Shown: positions 24,501 through 34,995, numbered from the stretch's first letter. The stretch: DNA of 64,000 bases from Schistosoma mansoni (GCF_000237925.1 NC_031495.1:3922407-3986406), one strand, 5' to 3'. Program-made: numbers and translations. The notes: generated from the letters alone by a model not told the origin.

Positions 24501-27500
24501 CCGTGTCCGCTAACCCGGTTAAAGCGCCGGACATTCGCTTTTCGTCCTCTCAATTCCGTGGACAAAATCCCCGTCACAAGAAGGCAGTGTGTAGGACTTC
24601 TGTGGCAGATTCCATATACGCGTGGCCATGTGAGAGCATTTTTCGAGAGGGAGAGAGAGAGAGAGGGAGAGAGAGAGAGTACTCTCTCCACTCTCGGCCG
24701 TACCAGGGCATTTGGGGGCTATATTCTATAAAGTTAACATATCAAGTTGATTTAATTGATTGATTGGTATATGTAATATGATTATTGTAATTATGAAGAA
24801 AGTATTTAAGTCTATATAACCCTACCTTTTCTCATATATGTACTGAAATACTGATTTCGCATTTAAGTACGCATAATATAAAAAATTTAAAAAAAATTGT
24901 TTATTTATTTTTTTAGAGAAAACTTACCATGATTTATCATTCAAATTATTGATTGTCGGTACTTTGATGATTAAACTATGTGAAGGTTCTGTTTGCTTGG
25001 ATTGCTATGAATAAAAGAAATTTTATCAGTAATCTAGATGAGTTACGTAATAGTATTTCTAAAGATTAAAATTTTACGGGGGACGGGACTATAATTTTGA
25101 CTTTTGAAGGACACTGAAGTGACCCAGACAGTGTACACCTACTAACTCGAACTAAATGAGGGTTATAAACTAGTTTGAGGAATTAAAATTTGGATTGACA
25201 ATTGATGGTTAAGGTTAAAAATTAGATTTAGGGTTTACATCAGGAAAGCTCTATCTAACCGGATGAATGAGCGAATTTCGCGCCAAAATCCAAGACTCAG
25301 TCAGTCAGTCATAAATTATAATCTCGCCAAATTTATGATTTGAATATCAATCTTTTATAGTCAGAAGGGGATTTGTGGAGATTCCAGTATTTTCATAGTT
25401 GGAAAATCATGAGCCCCTTGAAGCTGGACCANNNNNNNNNNNNNNNNNNNNNNNNNNNNNNNNNNNNNNNNNNNNNNNNNNNNNNNNNNNNNNNNNNNNN
25501 NNNNNNNNNNNNNNNNNNNNNNNNNNNNNNNNNNNNNNNNNNNNNNNNNNNNNNNNNNNNNNNNNNNNNNNNNNNNNNNNNNNNNNNNNNNNNNNNNNNN
25601 NNNNNNNNNNNNNNNNNNNNNNNNNNNNNNNTCTACAGTCTATGCATACAGTCAAATGAACTCAAAATTGTCAACCTGATCAAATTTTTCTTTATCTAAT
25701 TTTATAGCTAAAGAGAAGTTTCTTGAAAAAATCTATTTAATTTCTGGAGACGAAGCTGATCAGAACTCTAAAATAAATACAATGATCCTAAATTCATCAT
25801 ATAATTCTGTAGATTATTACTTTAGCTTGATTGAATACTTCAATATTGTATCCTCTGTCTTTCATTGATTGATAGTTGAGTAAGTTGATCAATGCACTGC
25901 TGAGGAGTCCAATAATAGGACGAAACGGCCATCCAGTGCTTCTAGGTTTTCCTTGGTGGTCTAGCTTCAAATGACTCATGAATTTTAACTTTGAAAAATC
26001 TTTTATAGCTTATGTGAAATTTAACCAGTGTATTATTTTAATAACTTTAGTCAAGCAATTTAATGAGATGTTTTATCATAGTTGAAAGCATGAATCATTT
26101 GAAGCTAGACCACCAAGGAAAACCTAGAAGCACTGGATGGCCGTTTCGTCCTATTATTGGACTCCTCAGCAGTGCATTGATCAACTTACTCAACTATCAA
26201 TCAATGAAAGACAGAGGATACAATATTGAAGTATTCAATCAAGCTAAAGTAATAATCTACAGAATTATATGATGAATTAAGGATCATTGTATTAATTTAA
26301 GAGTTTTGATCAGCTTCGTCTCAAGAATTAAATAAGATTTTCAAAGAAAACTTTCCTTTGCTATAAAAATAGATAAAGAAAAAATTTGATCAAGTTTACC
26401 AATTGAGTTCAATTGACTGTAATGCATAGACTGTAGACCAATTCTTCGATATTATTATCATAGTGACTAAACAGAGTGGGCAAACCTTCCAGTGGAAAGA
26501 AATTATAATTCATTTCTTTAACCTATTTATATGTTTCAGTGATTAAAATAATTATAAACGAGATTGTTCCAATTAGATTTACAGGATAGTACTTATCTTT
26601 AACCAATATAAAAGCATCATTGATAAACAAGAAGAATCTGATGCAGATATCAAGGTGAAGATTGGCAAAGCAAGGGCAGCATTTCTACAATTGAAGAACA
26701 TATGGAACTCAAAACAACTTTCAACTAATTTCAAAGTGAGAACCTTCAATACGAACGTCGAGACAGTCCTACTGTATGGAGCTGAAACTTGGAGAACTAC
26801 TGCATCCATCGTCAAGAGGGTACAAGTATTTATAAACAGTTGTCTACGCAAAATACTCAACATTCACTGGCCGGATACTAACAAGAACAACGTTTTATTG
26901 GAGAGGGCAAACCAGCTTCCAGCTGAAGAGGAAATTAGGAAAAGACGTTGGAAGTGTATAAGACATACATTGATGAAATCACCAAACTGTATCACGAGGA
27001 AAGTCCTAACTTGGAATCCTGAAGGGAAGCGGAAAATAGGAAGGCCAAAGAACATATTACGCCGAGAAATAGAAGCAGATCTGAAAAGGATGAATGTTAA
27101 CTGGAAAGGATTGTCCAGGACACGGTTGAATGGAGAATACTGGTGTGCGACCTATGCTCTTCCACGATGGCTAACAGGCGTAAGTAAGTAAGTAATTATA
27201 CTTGATCTAGAGACAGAAAGGCATAGTTATATTCAACAAAAATTTATTGAAATGATATTTTTTTTCAAATGAACAGACTTCACAACTTTTATGAAATGCA
27301 AATTTAAGGATAAATTCTGTAGACATTCTAAAAATGATATTTCATTTTGACACCTTGATCCGATCAATCTTAGACCACCATTAAAACACTTGAGAGCAGT
27401 AGACGGCCGTTTTGTTGTAATGTGAGACTGGTCGGAAGTGCTCATTATGATTGTGTTGAACTAAAATAAAAGATGATTACACCTCACTATATATATATAT

Positions 27501-28398
27501 ATGGAAACTATTGTCAAATGTAGGAACAAATGGACTAGTATTGGGGACGGTTTGAAGAAAGTTAGAGGCGGCCAAAACAAAACGTGGCATCAGTGCTTGA
27601 AGTCACTAACTCCTAGTCTGAACCATGTTGGTAGATGCAGACAACTTGGTTGGGGTCCACTTGACTATCGTAACCAATGGTTGGAGACTCTGGGTGACAT
27701 GGCTCAGAATCGATCACAATGACGTAGGTGTACACACTCTCTGTCTTCCTTTAAACGTTGAGATGAAAATTGTTTCATATCTTTCTTTCTTCCTATACTA
27801 TATCCTGATATACAACATTTCTTTTATATATTACCACCATTAAGTTAACTCCTTCTATGAATTCGGTGTTCATCTTGTTGTGTTAATGAGGTTATGACAA
27901 CTTGGACCGATGTATATATGTGTCTGGTCCTACGTTGTAACTAACGGACTGTAGCTGACTTACTCATTCACTCACATAGAGGTAGTCATGACATTGCATT
28001 CCTCGAAACTATATATAAGTTACTGTTTCGAAATATTTTAAGTGTACATTTTACTGAGAAATTTATATATACTCTAAAGATATTGGTTCATCACAAATCC
28101 TACGTGTAAGATCATGAATACACACTATTGAGGTGTGCTCATACTAGGACGAAATAACAGTTTTGATACTTCCAAATCTTCAATGTTACTCTAACGTTGA
28201 TCAATTTCCTTGATCTCAATCAATAATTCAACAATCTCTATAACCCTATACGGATCATCTTTAAATGAATTATTCACACTGAAATAGAATAAATATTTAT
28301 AATGAATTTACCATTATTACATTGGAATCTTTAATCGGTTCATTATAGACCTCTTCATCAAATTGTATAGAAGGAAATGGACATAGAATCTGTTTCAT
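15581..28398 (-). CDS. Coiled-coil protein, six exons, 338 residues
   Basis: Exons in transcript order: 28398-28312, 25004-24928, 21865-21673, 19599-19360, 18501-18311, 15809-15581. Each has GT/AG borders, phases agree at every joint, and the sum is 1017 nt (338 codons plus TAA). The start [16 protein letters not shown] is preceded in frame by TAA. Residues 1-119 are low in regular structure with a Gln run (KQQQQR near residue 103). Residues about 120-330 are a long charged, Lys/Gln/Glu-rich helix with coiled-coil character ([54 protein letters not shown]). No signal peptide or membrane span. Such proteins are often ciliary or cytoskeletal, but that is only a guess; I do not recognise the family. 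Introns are 2-4 kb and packed with SINEs. A further phase-neutral exon could hide in the gap at 25432. Confidence 0.8.
15860..16045 (-). mobile_element. SINE family S2, reverse copy with intact ribozyme core
   Basis: Well-preserved reverse copy: tail, ribozyme, GC-rich linker and B-box complement ('gagattcgaaccaaggacc'). It lies in the last intron of the coiled-coil gene. Confidence 0.85.
15950..15995 (-). ncRNA. Hammerhead ribozyme in SINE S2
   Basis: On the minus strand: stem I GCGCTG/CAGTGC (one G-U pair), core CTGACGA, stem II GTCC/GGAC, core GAAA, a short stem III and the cleavage triplet GTC directly before CAGTGC. All core positions fit the hammerhead consensus. Stem III is very short, as in Sm-alpha, so cleavage may need a dimer. 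Confidence 0.7.
16046..16330 (+). repeat. Dispersed repeat D, copy 4
   Basis: From 'ttggggacagccaaatgta' to 'ctgtcgacattagttgcac'. It abuts the S2 copy without a gap. Confidence 0.7.
16331..17139. other. Intron sequence, nothing recognised
   Basis: AT-rich intronic sequence of the coiled-coil gene. Confidence 0.4.
17140..17430. mobile_element. SINE S2 fold-back pair
   Basis: A reverse tail-plus-ribozyme half (17145-17232, including 'gggactcctcagcag') is followed at once by a forward copy with A box ('tgtggtctggaagttaagcg'), B box ('gggttcgaaactc'), decayed ribozyme and tail. Tails point outward. Confidence 0.85.
17935..18290 (+). mobile_element. SINE family S2, near full-length forward copy
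   Basis: Contains the 5' leader ('gatatcaactcactgaagac'), A box ('gtggtctagtggttaagcgc'), B box ('caggttcgaacctc'), ribozyme region (altered core) and tail ('tagcttcaattgactcatga'). Confidence 0.85.
18950..19240. mobile_element. S1 (Sm-alpha type) fold-back pair
   Basis: The reverse half has a hammerhead with one altered core base. The forward half (B box 'gttcgagtcccagagtg', then 'cagctgacgagtcccaaata') keeps the CTGACGA and GAAA cores but has a weakened stem III. Confidence 0.85.
19835..20195. repeat. TCTA/TCTG tetranucleotide microsatellite, about 360 bp
   Basis: Imperfect tetranucleotide array with interspersed TCCA and TATG units. It gives long Tyr-Leu-Ser-Ile frames in several phases that are not genes. 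Confidence 0.97.
20335..20450 (+). mobile_element. SINE family S2, 3' fragment
   Basis: Starts within the ribozyme ('cccataataggacgaaacgg') and runs through the tail. The 5' core strand is missing. Confidence 0.8.
20695..20935 (-). mobile_element. S1 (Sm-alpha type), reverse copy
   Basis: Contains 'cctatttggaactcgtcag', the complement of 'gttcactccatgacttgaac' and the 5' end 'caatggggtgaagtt'. Confidence 0.75.
21260..21595. mobile_element. S1 (Sm-alpha type) fold-back pair
   Basis: Reverse and forward halves meet near 21390. The forward ribozyme has CTAACGA in place of CTGACGA, so one invariant G is lost. The 5' region follows to about 21595. Confidence 0.85.
22390..22575 (-). mobile_element. 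SINE family S2, reverse copy
   Basis: Tail complement, 'gacggccgttttatccta', B-box complement ('gagactcgaacttgag') and A-box complement ('aacctctaggccactgggc'). Confidence 0.8.
22600..22770 (+). mobile_element. SINE family S2, forward copy
   Basis: Pairs with the reverse copy just upstream, tails outward. The ribozyme is changed ('ctgagaagtccc'). Confidence 0.75.
23035..23275 (-). mobile_element. LINE family B, 3' fragment, reverse
   Basis: The reverse complement encodes a [24 protein letters not shown] phrase and ends at 'taacaggcc'. Broken copy. Confidence 0.75.
23720..23975 (+). mobile_element. SINE family S2, forward copy
   Basis: Leader, A box, B box ('tgggtttgagtcc'), then 'ctgaggagtcccatactagg' and GACGAAACG. 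The core is intact but stem I is poorly paired. Confidence 0.8.
24165..24722 (+). repeat. Dispersed repeat E, copy 2
   Basis: Complete copy with an internal GA-rich run at about 24651-24682. Confidence 0.8.
25360..25431 (-). mobile_element. SINE family S2, tail running into a gap
   Basis: Tail complement ('gatttgtggagattccagta') cut by the gap. Confidence 0.75.
25432..25631. other. Assembly gap, 200 N
   Basis: Exactly 200 N, between an S2 tail and the left arm of a long inverted repeat. Confidence 0.99.
25632..26440. repeat. Long inverted repeat, arms about 360 bp, spacer about 75 bp
   Basis: The left arm (25632 to about 25995) is the reverse complement of the right arm (about 26075 to 26440). 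The inner half of each arm, including an S2 ribozyme and tail, looks identical; the outer half differs by scattered small changes, many of one base in length. It lies in the first intron of the coiled-coil gene, next to a gap. Confidence 0.9.
25894..25939 (+). ncRNA. Hammerhead ribozyme in SINE S2 (mirrored in the other arm)
   Basis: Stem I GCACTG/CAGTGC perfect, core CTGAGGA, stem II GTCC/GGAC, core GAAA, cleavage triplet ATC. Stem III has a C-A mismatch. A second copy sits on the minus strand in the right arm. Confidence 0.6.
26640..27200 (+). mobile_element. LINE family B, 3' end with open frame and (TAAG)n tail
   Basis: An open frame of about 178 codons (26655-27191) carries the block after the reverse transcriptase palm: [43 protein letters not shown] and [18 protein letters not shown]. 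It ends in 'taagtaagtaagtaa', a short tandem 3' tail as in RTE-type elements (SR2 is the schistosome example; assignment to that clade is my inference). 5'-truncated. Confidence 0.8.
27355..27445 (-). mobile_element. SINE family S2 fragment, reverse
   Basis: 'gtagacggccgttttgttg' with tail complement; diverged. Confidence 0.6.
27520..27965 (+). mobile_element. LINE family A, 3' end
   Basis: Encodes [20 protein letters not shown] and [20 protein letters not shown], followed by the family 3' UTR ('atgaattcggtgttcatctt') and a decayed tgac tail. Confidence 0.8.
28100..28210 (+). mobile_element. SINE family S2 fragment
   Basis: Diverged ribozyme 3' half ('catactaggacgaaataac') and tail, just downstream (in transcript sense) of exon 1 of the coiled-coil gene. 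Confidence 0.5.
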
Positions 28399-28834
28399 AA
28401 TTTGTAATGATTCCAGTTAGTATGGAAGGTATTCTAGTCGTTGAGATTGATTGAATTCATTGAATGTTCTTTTTAAATGATTTCACTATGAAGGAAGAAT
28501 AATTTCCACAGTTGTCTTTTTTGAATGTAACTAACAACAAAAGTCTAGTTGTTTGTTACGATGACGAATCTATGAATCCATCCATCTATCTATGTATATC
28601 CATATATATCTTGATGTAACTAGATTAAGGGTATAGAAAGATGGTGATTGAAACAATGTGATCAACCAACTAACCAACCAATCAACCGAATAACAATCAA
28701 TTATAATTACAACTGACCTTAAGTTTATTTGTCTTTGATTAGTAAAGAAGATGTTTAATAGTATAATTAATTGATCATTGAAATTGAATACTATACTGGT
28801 CAAGTGTTTGAGTTAGTTTAGATAGTTTTTTTTA

Positions 28835-29035
28835 AATTCATGGATCGATTGAAGTTAGGTATTAACATTGTTGGATGCTGATTTAGGGATTTAGAGGTTA
28901 AGTGTTCGCACGCGAGACTGAAGTTTCTAGGTTCGAGTACCACATGCGGGATTGTGAGTGCTCACTACTGAGTAGTCCCATACTAGGACGAGATAACCGT
29001 CCACTGCTTCCAGGTTTTCGGTGATAGTCTATGAT
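28835..29035 (+). mobile_element. SINE family S2, forward copy
   Basis: Leader, A box, B box ('ctaggttcgagtacc') and a damaged ribozyme ('actgagtagtccc', GACGAGA). Confidence 0.75.
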
Positions 29036-29214
29036 ATATTCTAGTAAAGACGTAAGTACAGGTAACTCCCAGGACCTATTAATAGACTATTATTCTATAT
29101 GTATTCTTATTGTTTAACAATTGAATAATTAGATTATGTATGTCTATATTCATCTTATTATAAGCTTTATTTTGACGTTATTATGACGTTTCGATGTACA
29201 AGGCATAAAGACAA

Positions 29215-29480
29215 CTATGTATTGGGATAAGATGGTGGTTGGAGGTGGTCAACAGAAAACCCTGAACCCCGGACTCGTGCGACTTGGCACTCGTCAGCAA
29301 GGTGTACCTGTAATCTTGAGGGAACTGGTGCTGCCTGACGGATTTGATCCTGTTTCACTCAGCCTGAGCTATTGGGGCCACGACCGACCTCCGGTCGGAC
29401 TGAGATGTAATCACAATTGATTGATCACTGGGTGGTGACTAATGTCATGCGTGAATTGTGCTCTTTAGTGTTGATGTTTG
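29215..29480 (-). mobile_element. SINE family S3, reverse copy
   Basis: Reverse copy of a third SINE family: 'ggcactcgtcagcaaggtgt' is the complement of its hammerhead 5' half. The GAAA core is altered here. Other copies at 47640 and 61865. Confidence 0.7.
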
Positions 29481-29536
29481 ACGGCTGTTTATACCAGTAT
29501 AGAATTCGTATTGAATTTGCTATTAAACCCTAATAT

Positions 29537-29736
29537 NNNNNNNNNNNNNNNNNNNNNNNNNNNNNNNNNNNNNNNNNNNNNNNNNNNNNNNNNNNNNNNN
29601 NNNNNNNNNNNNNNNNNNNNNNNNNNNNNNNNNNNNNNNNNNNNNNNNNNNNNNNNNNNNNNNNNNNNNNNNNNNNNNNNNNNNNNNNNNNNNNNNNNNN
29701 NNNNNNNNNNNNNNNNNNNNNNNNNNNNNNNNNNNN
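29537..29736. other. Assembly gap, 200 N, flanked by inverted sequence
   Basis: The left flank (29409-29476) and right flank (29757-29821) are inverted copies of each other, sharing 'attgatcactgggtggtga'. Confidence 0.95.
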
Positions 29737-29919
29737 CTTGATCGATAGCATTCGATCAGCACTAAGGAGCACTTGACACGCATGAAGTTGATCACCACCC
29801 AGTGATCAATAAATTGTGATTACAATTATGTATTCCATACATTGATGAAAACTGGTTGACTACTTGCAAAAACATTCATGGCTAAAAACAAATAGCAGTT
29901 GATTTATACTGTATTACCA

Positions 29920-30085
29920 GTATGGGGATTTGTGGAGACTGTACAATGTTCACAGTTGGAATCACGAGTCGACCTTAGTTACACTACCATTGAAAACGTG
30001 GAAGCACTGGACGGTTGTTTCCTCCTAGTATGGGGCTCTTCAGCAATGCGCATTCCCGTTGCGGGATCGTGGATGAGCACTGCTT
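29920..30085 (-). mobile_element. SINE family S2, reverse copy
   Basis: 'ggggatttgtggagactgta', 'ctggacggttgtttcctcc' and 'ggctcttcagcaatgcgcat'. Ribozyme diverged. Confidence 0.75.
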
Positions 30086-30619
30086 GTGTATGTGGTTCTA
30101 ATTCACATCATAGTAACTTTTACCATTTTAATCTGGATGTATTTATGAGCTCTTTGTTCAACAACATGTAATGACATAAAATGGTAGAAAACCACTGGGA
30201 ACAAAACAGTGAGAATATGTTCGATTCGGGTTTCTAAATGTCTAACACATGACATCAGACATTATGGCTTCCAGTAATTTCAAGTATTGCAGTGAACACA
30301 ACACTTTTAGATCAGTCAATGATTCAGTAGTAAATTTCCAACTTCAGCCAATGCAAGATACTACATAAGTATGAGCTACTGATGCAGTTGCCTTACTCTC
30401 TACGTGAATATGTTCACTAGTGCAACAATGTTCCAGGGGTATCTAGTGTTCAGTAATTCTCCAGTTAACATCCATCTGCATTATGAGAAAAGGTTTAATT
30501 GGGAAAAATCTCAAAGAAAACCCATCAAACATAAAGCAGTACAAATCTTAAGACATTTTGCATAATTGATGAAGCAATCTTAAATATCATCTAGTTATTA
30601 TGTTATATAATATACCCTT
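30086..30619. other. No gene seen
   Basis: AT-rich, unassigned. Confidence 0.4.
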
Positions 30620-30875
30620 GTGGGCCAGGGTAACTTTGCACTAGTTTTCAGGAGAACCAGACACCATCCAAACTTTCACGTGACAACCCATACAGTACGG
30701 CTCAATCCCGTTTACCAGGAGAGCCAGAAACTGCCTAGGCTTAACCCGAGCAGTACAGCTCAATCCCGCCCCATAAGAGAATCAGACACTATATGGGCTT
30801 CAAAGCTACAATCCGAACAGTAGAACTCAATCCTGTGGCGCAACTACACAGGTACCAAGCACCCTGGTGGACCAT
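30620..30875 (+). repeat. Degenerate tandem repeat of about 60-70 bp units
   Basis: Three or so units, each with a 'gaaccagacac'-like start and a 'cagtacggctcaatcccg'-like end. More GC-rich than its surroundings. No coding potential was accepted. Confidence 0.65.
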
Positions 30876-31164
30876 AAATATCATCTAGTGGCAAAAACAA
30901 TTTAACAACTAGTTTATAGAGTTGATTTACCTAAAAGTATTAACACAATGTAAGTATTGGGATTAAGAAAATGTGTGTACAAGAAATCGGAAGGAAGGAT
31001 ATCGACTGATATTTTGAATGTCTACATTATTTTCTCCTATACAAAGTTTAATTTGTAAAATTACTGTTTCAATTGTCTTGTAAATCTTTGAAACAGTAGT
31101 TTGACCATATAATTTTCGAACATTGAATTGACAGTTTATACTTTCATATAACTTGAAATATCTG

Positions 31165-31582
31165 ATGTTTATTCATTTATTCAAACACATAAATATTGGT
31201 ACAAGGCGGCACCAGATATATATGCGCCACACAAATCTCATTTGATTTGTGCCCAAACTGAAGAAGGTGGTTTTCTTAGGGGGCCACACCCGGAGCCTTC
31301 AACCTAAAGGTCTGATCCACAAGGCAGTGGAGCATCGTGAGATGTAGTACAATGGTAGCCGGTGACCAACGATTGATTCATAAGCCATTTGTTCCCTTAG
31401 GATACTGGAGCCGGACATTCGCTTTTCGTCCTCTCAATTTCTTAAACAACAGTAATGCCAAGAGAAGGTAGTGAGTAGGACATCCCTGTCAGAGGCTATA
31501 TACGCGTGGCCATGTGAGAGCATTTGGAGAGGGACAGCGTACTCTCTTACCTCTCGGCCGTACCAGGGCATTTGGGGGCAAA
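31165..31582 (+). repeat. Dispersed repeat E, copy 3 (internally deleted)
   Basis: Lacks two internal segments relative to the copies at 14917 and 24165. Confidence 0.8.
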
Positions 31583-32559
31583 ATCTGATGAGAATAAGAA
31601 GAAAACATTTTATGCGTATTTCTATCATACTGAATGATACCAGTTATGAATGAGTTATAGTCTTTCTGGGAAATAATACTAATACAAACTTTGAAGTGAC
31701 TTAGGCTACTAGAAATTTTCCCCACGTAACAGCTTGATCTGTTAATATGGGTTGTGAACGATAGAGAGTTAGACAATGAAAACGTCAGAATTGCTTGTAG
31801 TGATCAATTGCTTATAATGTCTATCAGAGAGACTGTTAGCTGCTGGTCATGGATAAACAATAAGTTATCACAGGTGTAGTATTTCTATTAATAATTTAGC
31901 CAAGGAAGACGATTACACTATTTGATCCATGAACACTACAGTACAGAAATCCACCTGTTGAACTACAAATCTTCTCCATCATTTCCAAAAATCAAAGTTG
32001 CTTAGTTGATATTTGTGTTAAATGTCTTATTCTGGTGCCCTGACACTATTTATTAGTTGAGATGGTGGAGAAGATTTGTAGCTCAGGTGGGTGATTTTGA
32101 TGTTGGTTTGTTCTCTAAGCTGGATGGTTGGGTCATGGAGCTTTCATCGTCCTTCTGAACGACATCAGCACAAACTTCGGGTTTGTGCTGATTTTGTTTC
32201 TACAGTCATTTCAGATAAATGAATTGAATGTAAACCAATAAACCGCAGCGTATACCTAATTTCGCCCAAGTCCAATAAAGCAAACTCATAGGTAATAATT
32301 GTTTTGGCCTTCGAAAACGGATAATCAAGAATCATCTTCACATACAATATGTTTGACTTTCTCTGATCAATGTCATTAAAGAACCTATTTTCAATGCAAA
32401 CGATGCCAAACTACTATTGTTCCTTTCAGTAACATATTCGAAAATATAACATGCTTATTTAGTAAATAAATTCAAAAGTCGTAGCATCTAAATGATTACG
32501 ATAAAGGGAATTCAATATATTTTAGTCAAGATGACCCCAATTTATGTTATGGAGGGTCG
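31583..32559. other. No gene seen; shared repeat at 32056-32160
   Basis: The segment 32056-32160 matches the left flank of the gap at 5152. A perfect hairpin-like phrase around 'agcacaaacttcgggtttgt' is at about 32168. The rest is unassigned. Confidence 0.4.
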
Positions 32560-34045
32560 AACGTAGTGAGGGTATGGACTATATTGTGAGTAATCACTTA
32601 GTTACGGTGACATGTTTGATGTAATGAAACGAGATGGTTTTAAAGAAATGCTTGAAGTGGTTAATAATATGTTGGATAGTATTAAATTGATAATTATAGT
32701 TTTTCTTGACTTAAAGGCAGCATTTGACTCTGTAGACCGAGAGGTTCTGTGGCAGTGTCTGTCATTGAAAGGTGTACCTGAGAAGTACATAAACCTTGTG
32801 AAGGCTCTTTACTCGGACACTACCAGTCGAGTGAGAGCTTATGGCGAACTGTCATATGATTTCATAACCTCAAGTGGTGTCCGTCAAGGCTGTCCACTAT
32901 CCCCATTTTTGTTTAACTTCATTATAGACCTGTTGCTGGAAATAACACTCTCGTCGACTGAATTTTCAGGAATTGATCTTCTACCAGGAGGTTCACTTAT
33001 CGACTTAGAATACGCAGATGACATAGTCCTGTTTAGTGAAGACGCTGGAAAAATGCAGAGTCTTCTGTTAGAACTGAGTAATAATGCCAGGATGTTTGGG
33101 ATGCGTTTCTCCCCATCTAAATCTAAATTGTTACTCCAGGACTGGCCTGCGTCAACACCTGAACTAAGGATAGGGAGTGAAGTAGTCGAACGCGTCGACA
33201 ACTTCACTTATCTTGGAAGTCTGGTCAGCCCTAATGGGTTGGTGTCTGACGAAATCTCAGCACGGATTCAAAAAGCTCGTTTGGCTTTTGCCAACTTACG
33301 TCACCTATGGCGAAGACGAGATATCCGTCTATCAATTAAGGGACGAGTATACTGCGCATCAGTTCGCTCTGTTCTACTTTACGGCTGTGAAACATGGCCA
33401 TTAAGAGTAGAAGATACTCGTAGGTTACTAGTATTTGACCACAGATGCCTTAGAAATATTGCTCGCATCTGCTGGGATCACCGGGTAAGTAATAGTGAAG
33501 TTAGACGGCAGGGTATTAGGGAATGATGGTAAATCAGTTGATGAGGTCATGAATCTTCATCGACTGAGATGGTTGGGCCACGTGTTACGTATGCCTGAAC
33601 ACCGATTACCACGACGCGCAATGCTGACTAGTGTAGGGGATGGTTGGAAGAGAGTTAGGGGCGGCCAAACCAAAACATGGCATCAGTGCCTGAAGTCACT
33701 AACTTCTAGTCTGAGCCATGTTGGTAGATGCAGACTACCTGGTTGGGATCCACTTGACTATCGTAACCAATGGTTGGAGACTCTAGGTGACATGGCTCAG
33801 AATCGATCACAATGGCGTAGGTGTATACATTCATTGTCTTCCTTTAAATCTTGAGATTAAAACTGCTTCATAACTTTTTTCCTTCCTATACTATATCCCT
33901 ATATACAACCTTTCTTTATATACTACCACCACAAAATAAACTACTTCTATGAATCCGGTGTTCATCTTGTTGTGCTAACGAGGTATGGCAACTTGGACCG
34001 ATGCATATATGTGCCTGGTCCTACGTTATAGCTGACTGACTGATT
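32560..34045 (+). mobile_element. LINE family A, longest copy, reverse transcriptase and 3' end
   Basis: A frame from about 32600 to 33526 contains reverse transcriptase motifs in order: FLDLKAAFDSVDREVLW (palm, first Asp), SGVRQGCPLSPFLFNFIID, LEYADDIVLFSEDA (YADD active site), the thumb-side NFTYLGSLVS, then VLLYGCETWPLR. A one-base frame change near 33490 moves to a second frame (to 33854) with LRWLGHVLRMPEHRLPRRAM and [14 protein letters not shown]. The 3' UTR ends 'gctgactgactga'. The copy is 5'-truncated just before the palm; no endonuclease domain. RTE- or CR1-like; I cannot decide by eye. Both strands of the frame are open in places but the minus one is a shadow. Confidence 0.85.
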
Positions 34046-34690
34046 AAATTGATAGAGGAGATCAAATTCAGGTAATTGAATGTCAGGGTTAATGAACACA
34101 AATAATCTTTAAAACATGTTGAAAGATCTTCAATGAGCTTGAAAATAGATCTGTAAAAGCATTACATGTATTAGGAACCGGGTATAAGATCGATTTTGAA
34201 GGAACCGAACTACTTTAAAAAAGGTTTTATGAGTCAACTACAGCAACATTGACAGAAGAGACCGAATACAGTTAGCTATACACCTTGAGAATTCTTAGCT
34301 AACGGATAAATAATAGGACCTTAAACTTCCTTCCATTGCCTAATGATTGACACCAATATCCATGGATACTTACTTGGACTTTATATTTTAATTAATCTGT
34401 GATTATCATTAAAGTAATTCAACTTTAACATCACAATTGTGTGAATGATCTAATTCTATGCATCCTTACGACTTATACTTTCAACAAACATAAACGACGA
34501 TCAACTGTCCTTAAATGTGAACAATGACATAATTTACTACTTTTTTCCCAATAACAATGACATACAAATAAAAGAACAGATTTTTCATATTTGGTATGGA
34601 GGGAGAGGACAAAAAGGAAACGCTGAATTTCAACTCAATGTGATTTCTGTTTAACAATACTACCGTTTTTTTTTTAAAAAAAATTCAGTT
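34046..34690. other. No gene seen
   Basis: AT-rich, unassigned. Confidence 0.4.
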
Positions 34691-34694
34691 ACAT

Positions 34695-34995
34695 GATTAT
34701 TCAGTGAAATCCAGAACGTGCATTTCGTCCCATCTTAGGACTCATCAGCTGAATATACCTGCATCCCAGAGTTGATGTCCACTCCAGGACTCAAACCTAG
34801 TACCGTTTAATTTAAAATAGAACAAAACGTGAATCATGGATTCCACATCTAGCCACCATCCATTTCTGAGTATAATGTTTGTGACTTAAAGCAATATTGA
34901 TGCAATGCGTACAGGATGCACATATGTCAATAAGAAAACTGATCAACTGTAGTCTTAAACATCAATGAGAATATTCAAACAACCAATATAAAAAT
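34695..34995. mobile_element. S1 (Sm-alpha type) fold-back copy, diverged
   Basis: Reverse ribozyme half ('cttaggactcatcagctg'), middle part, then a forward half ('gaacaaaacgtgaatcatgg') and tail ('ctagccaccatccatttctg'). Confidence 0.7.
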
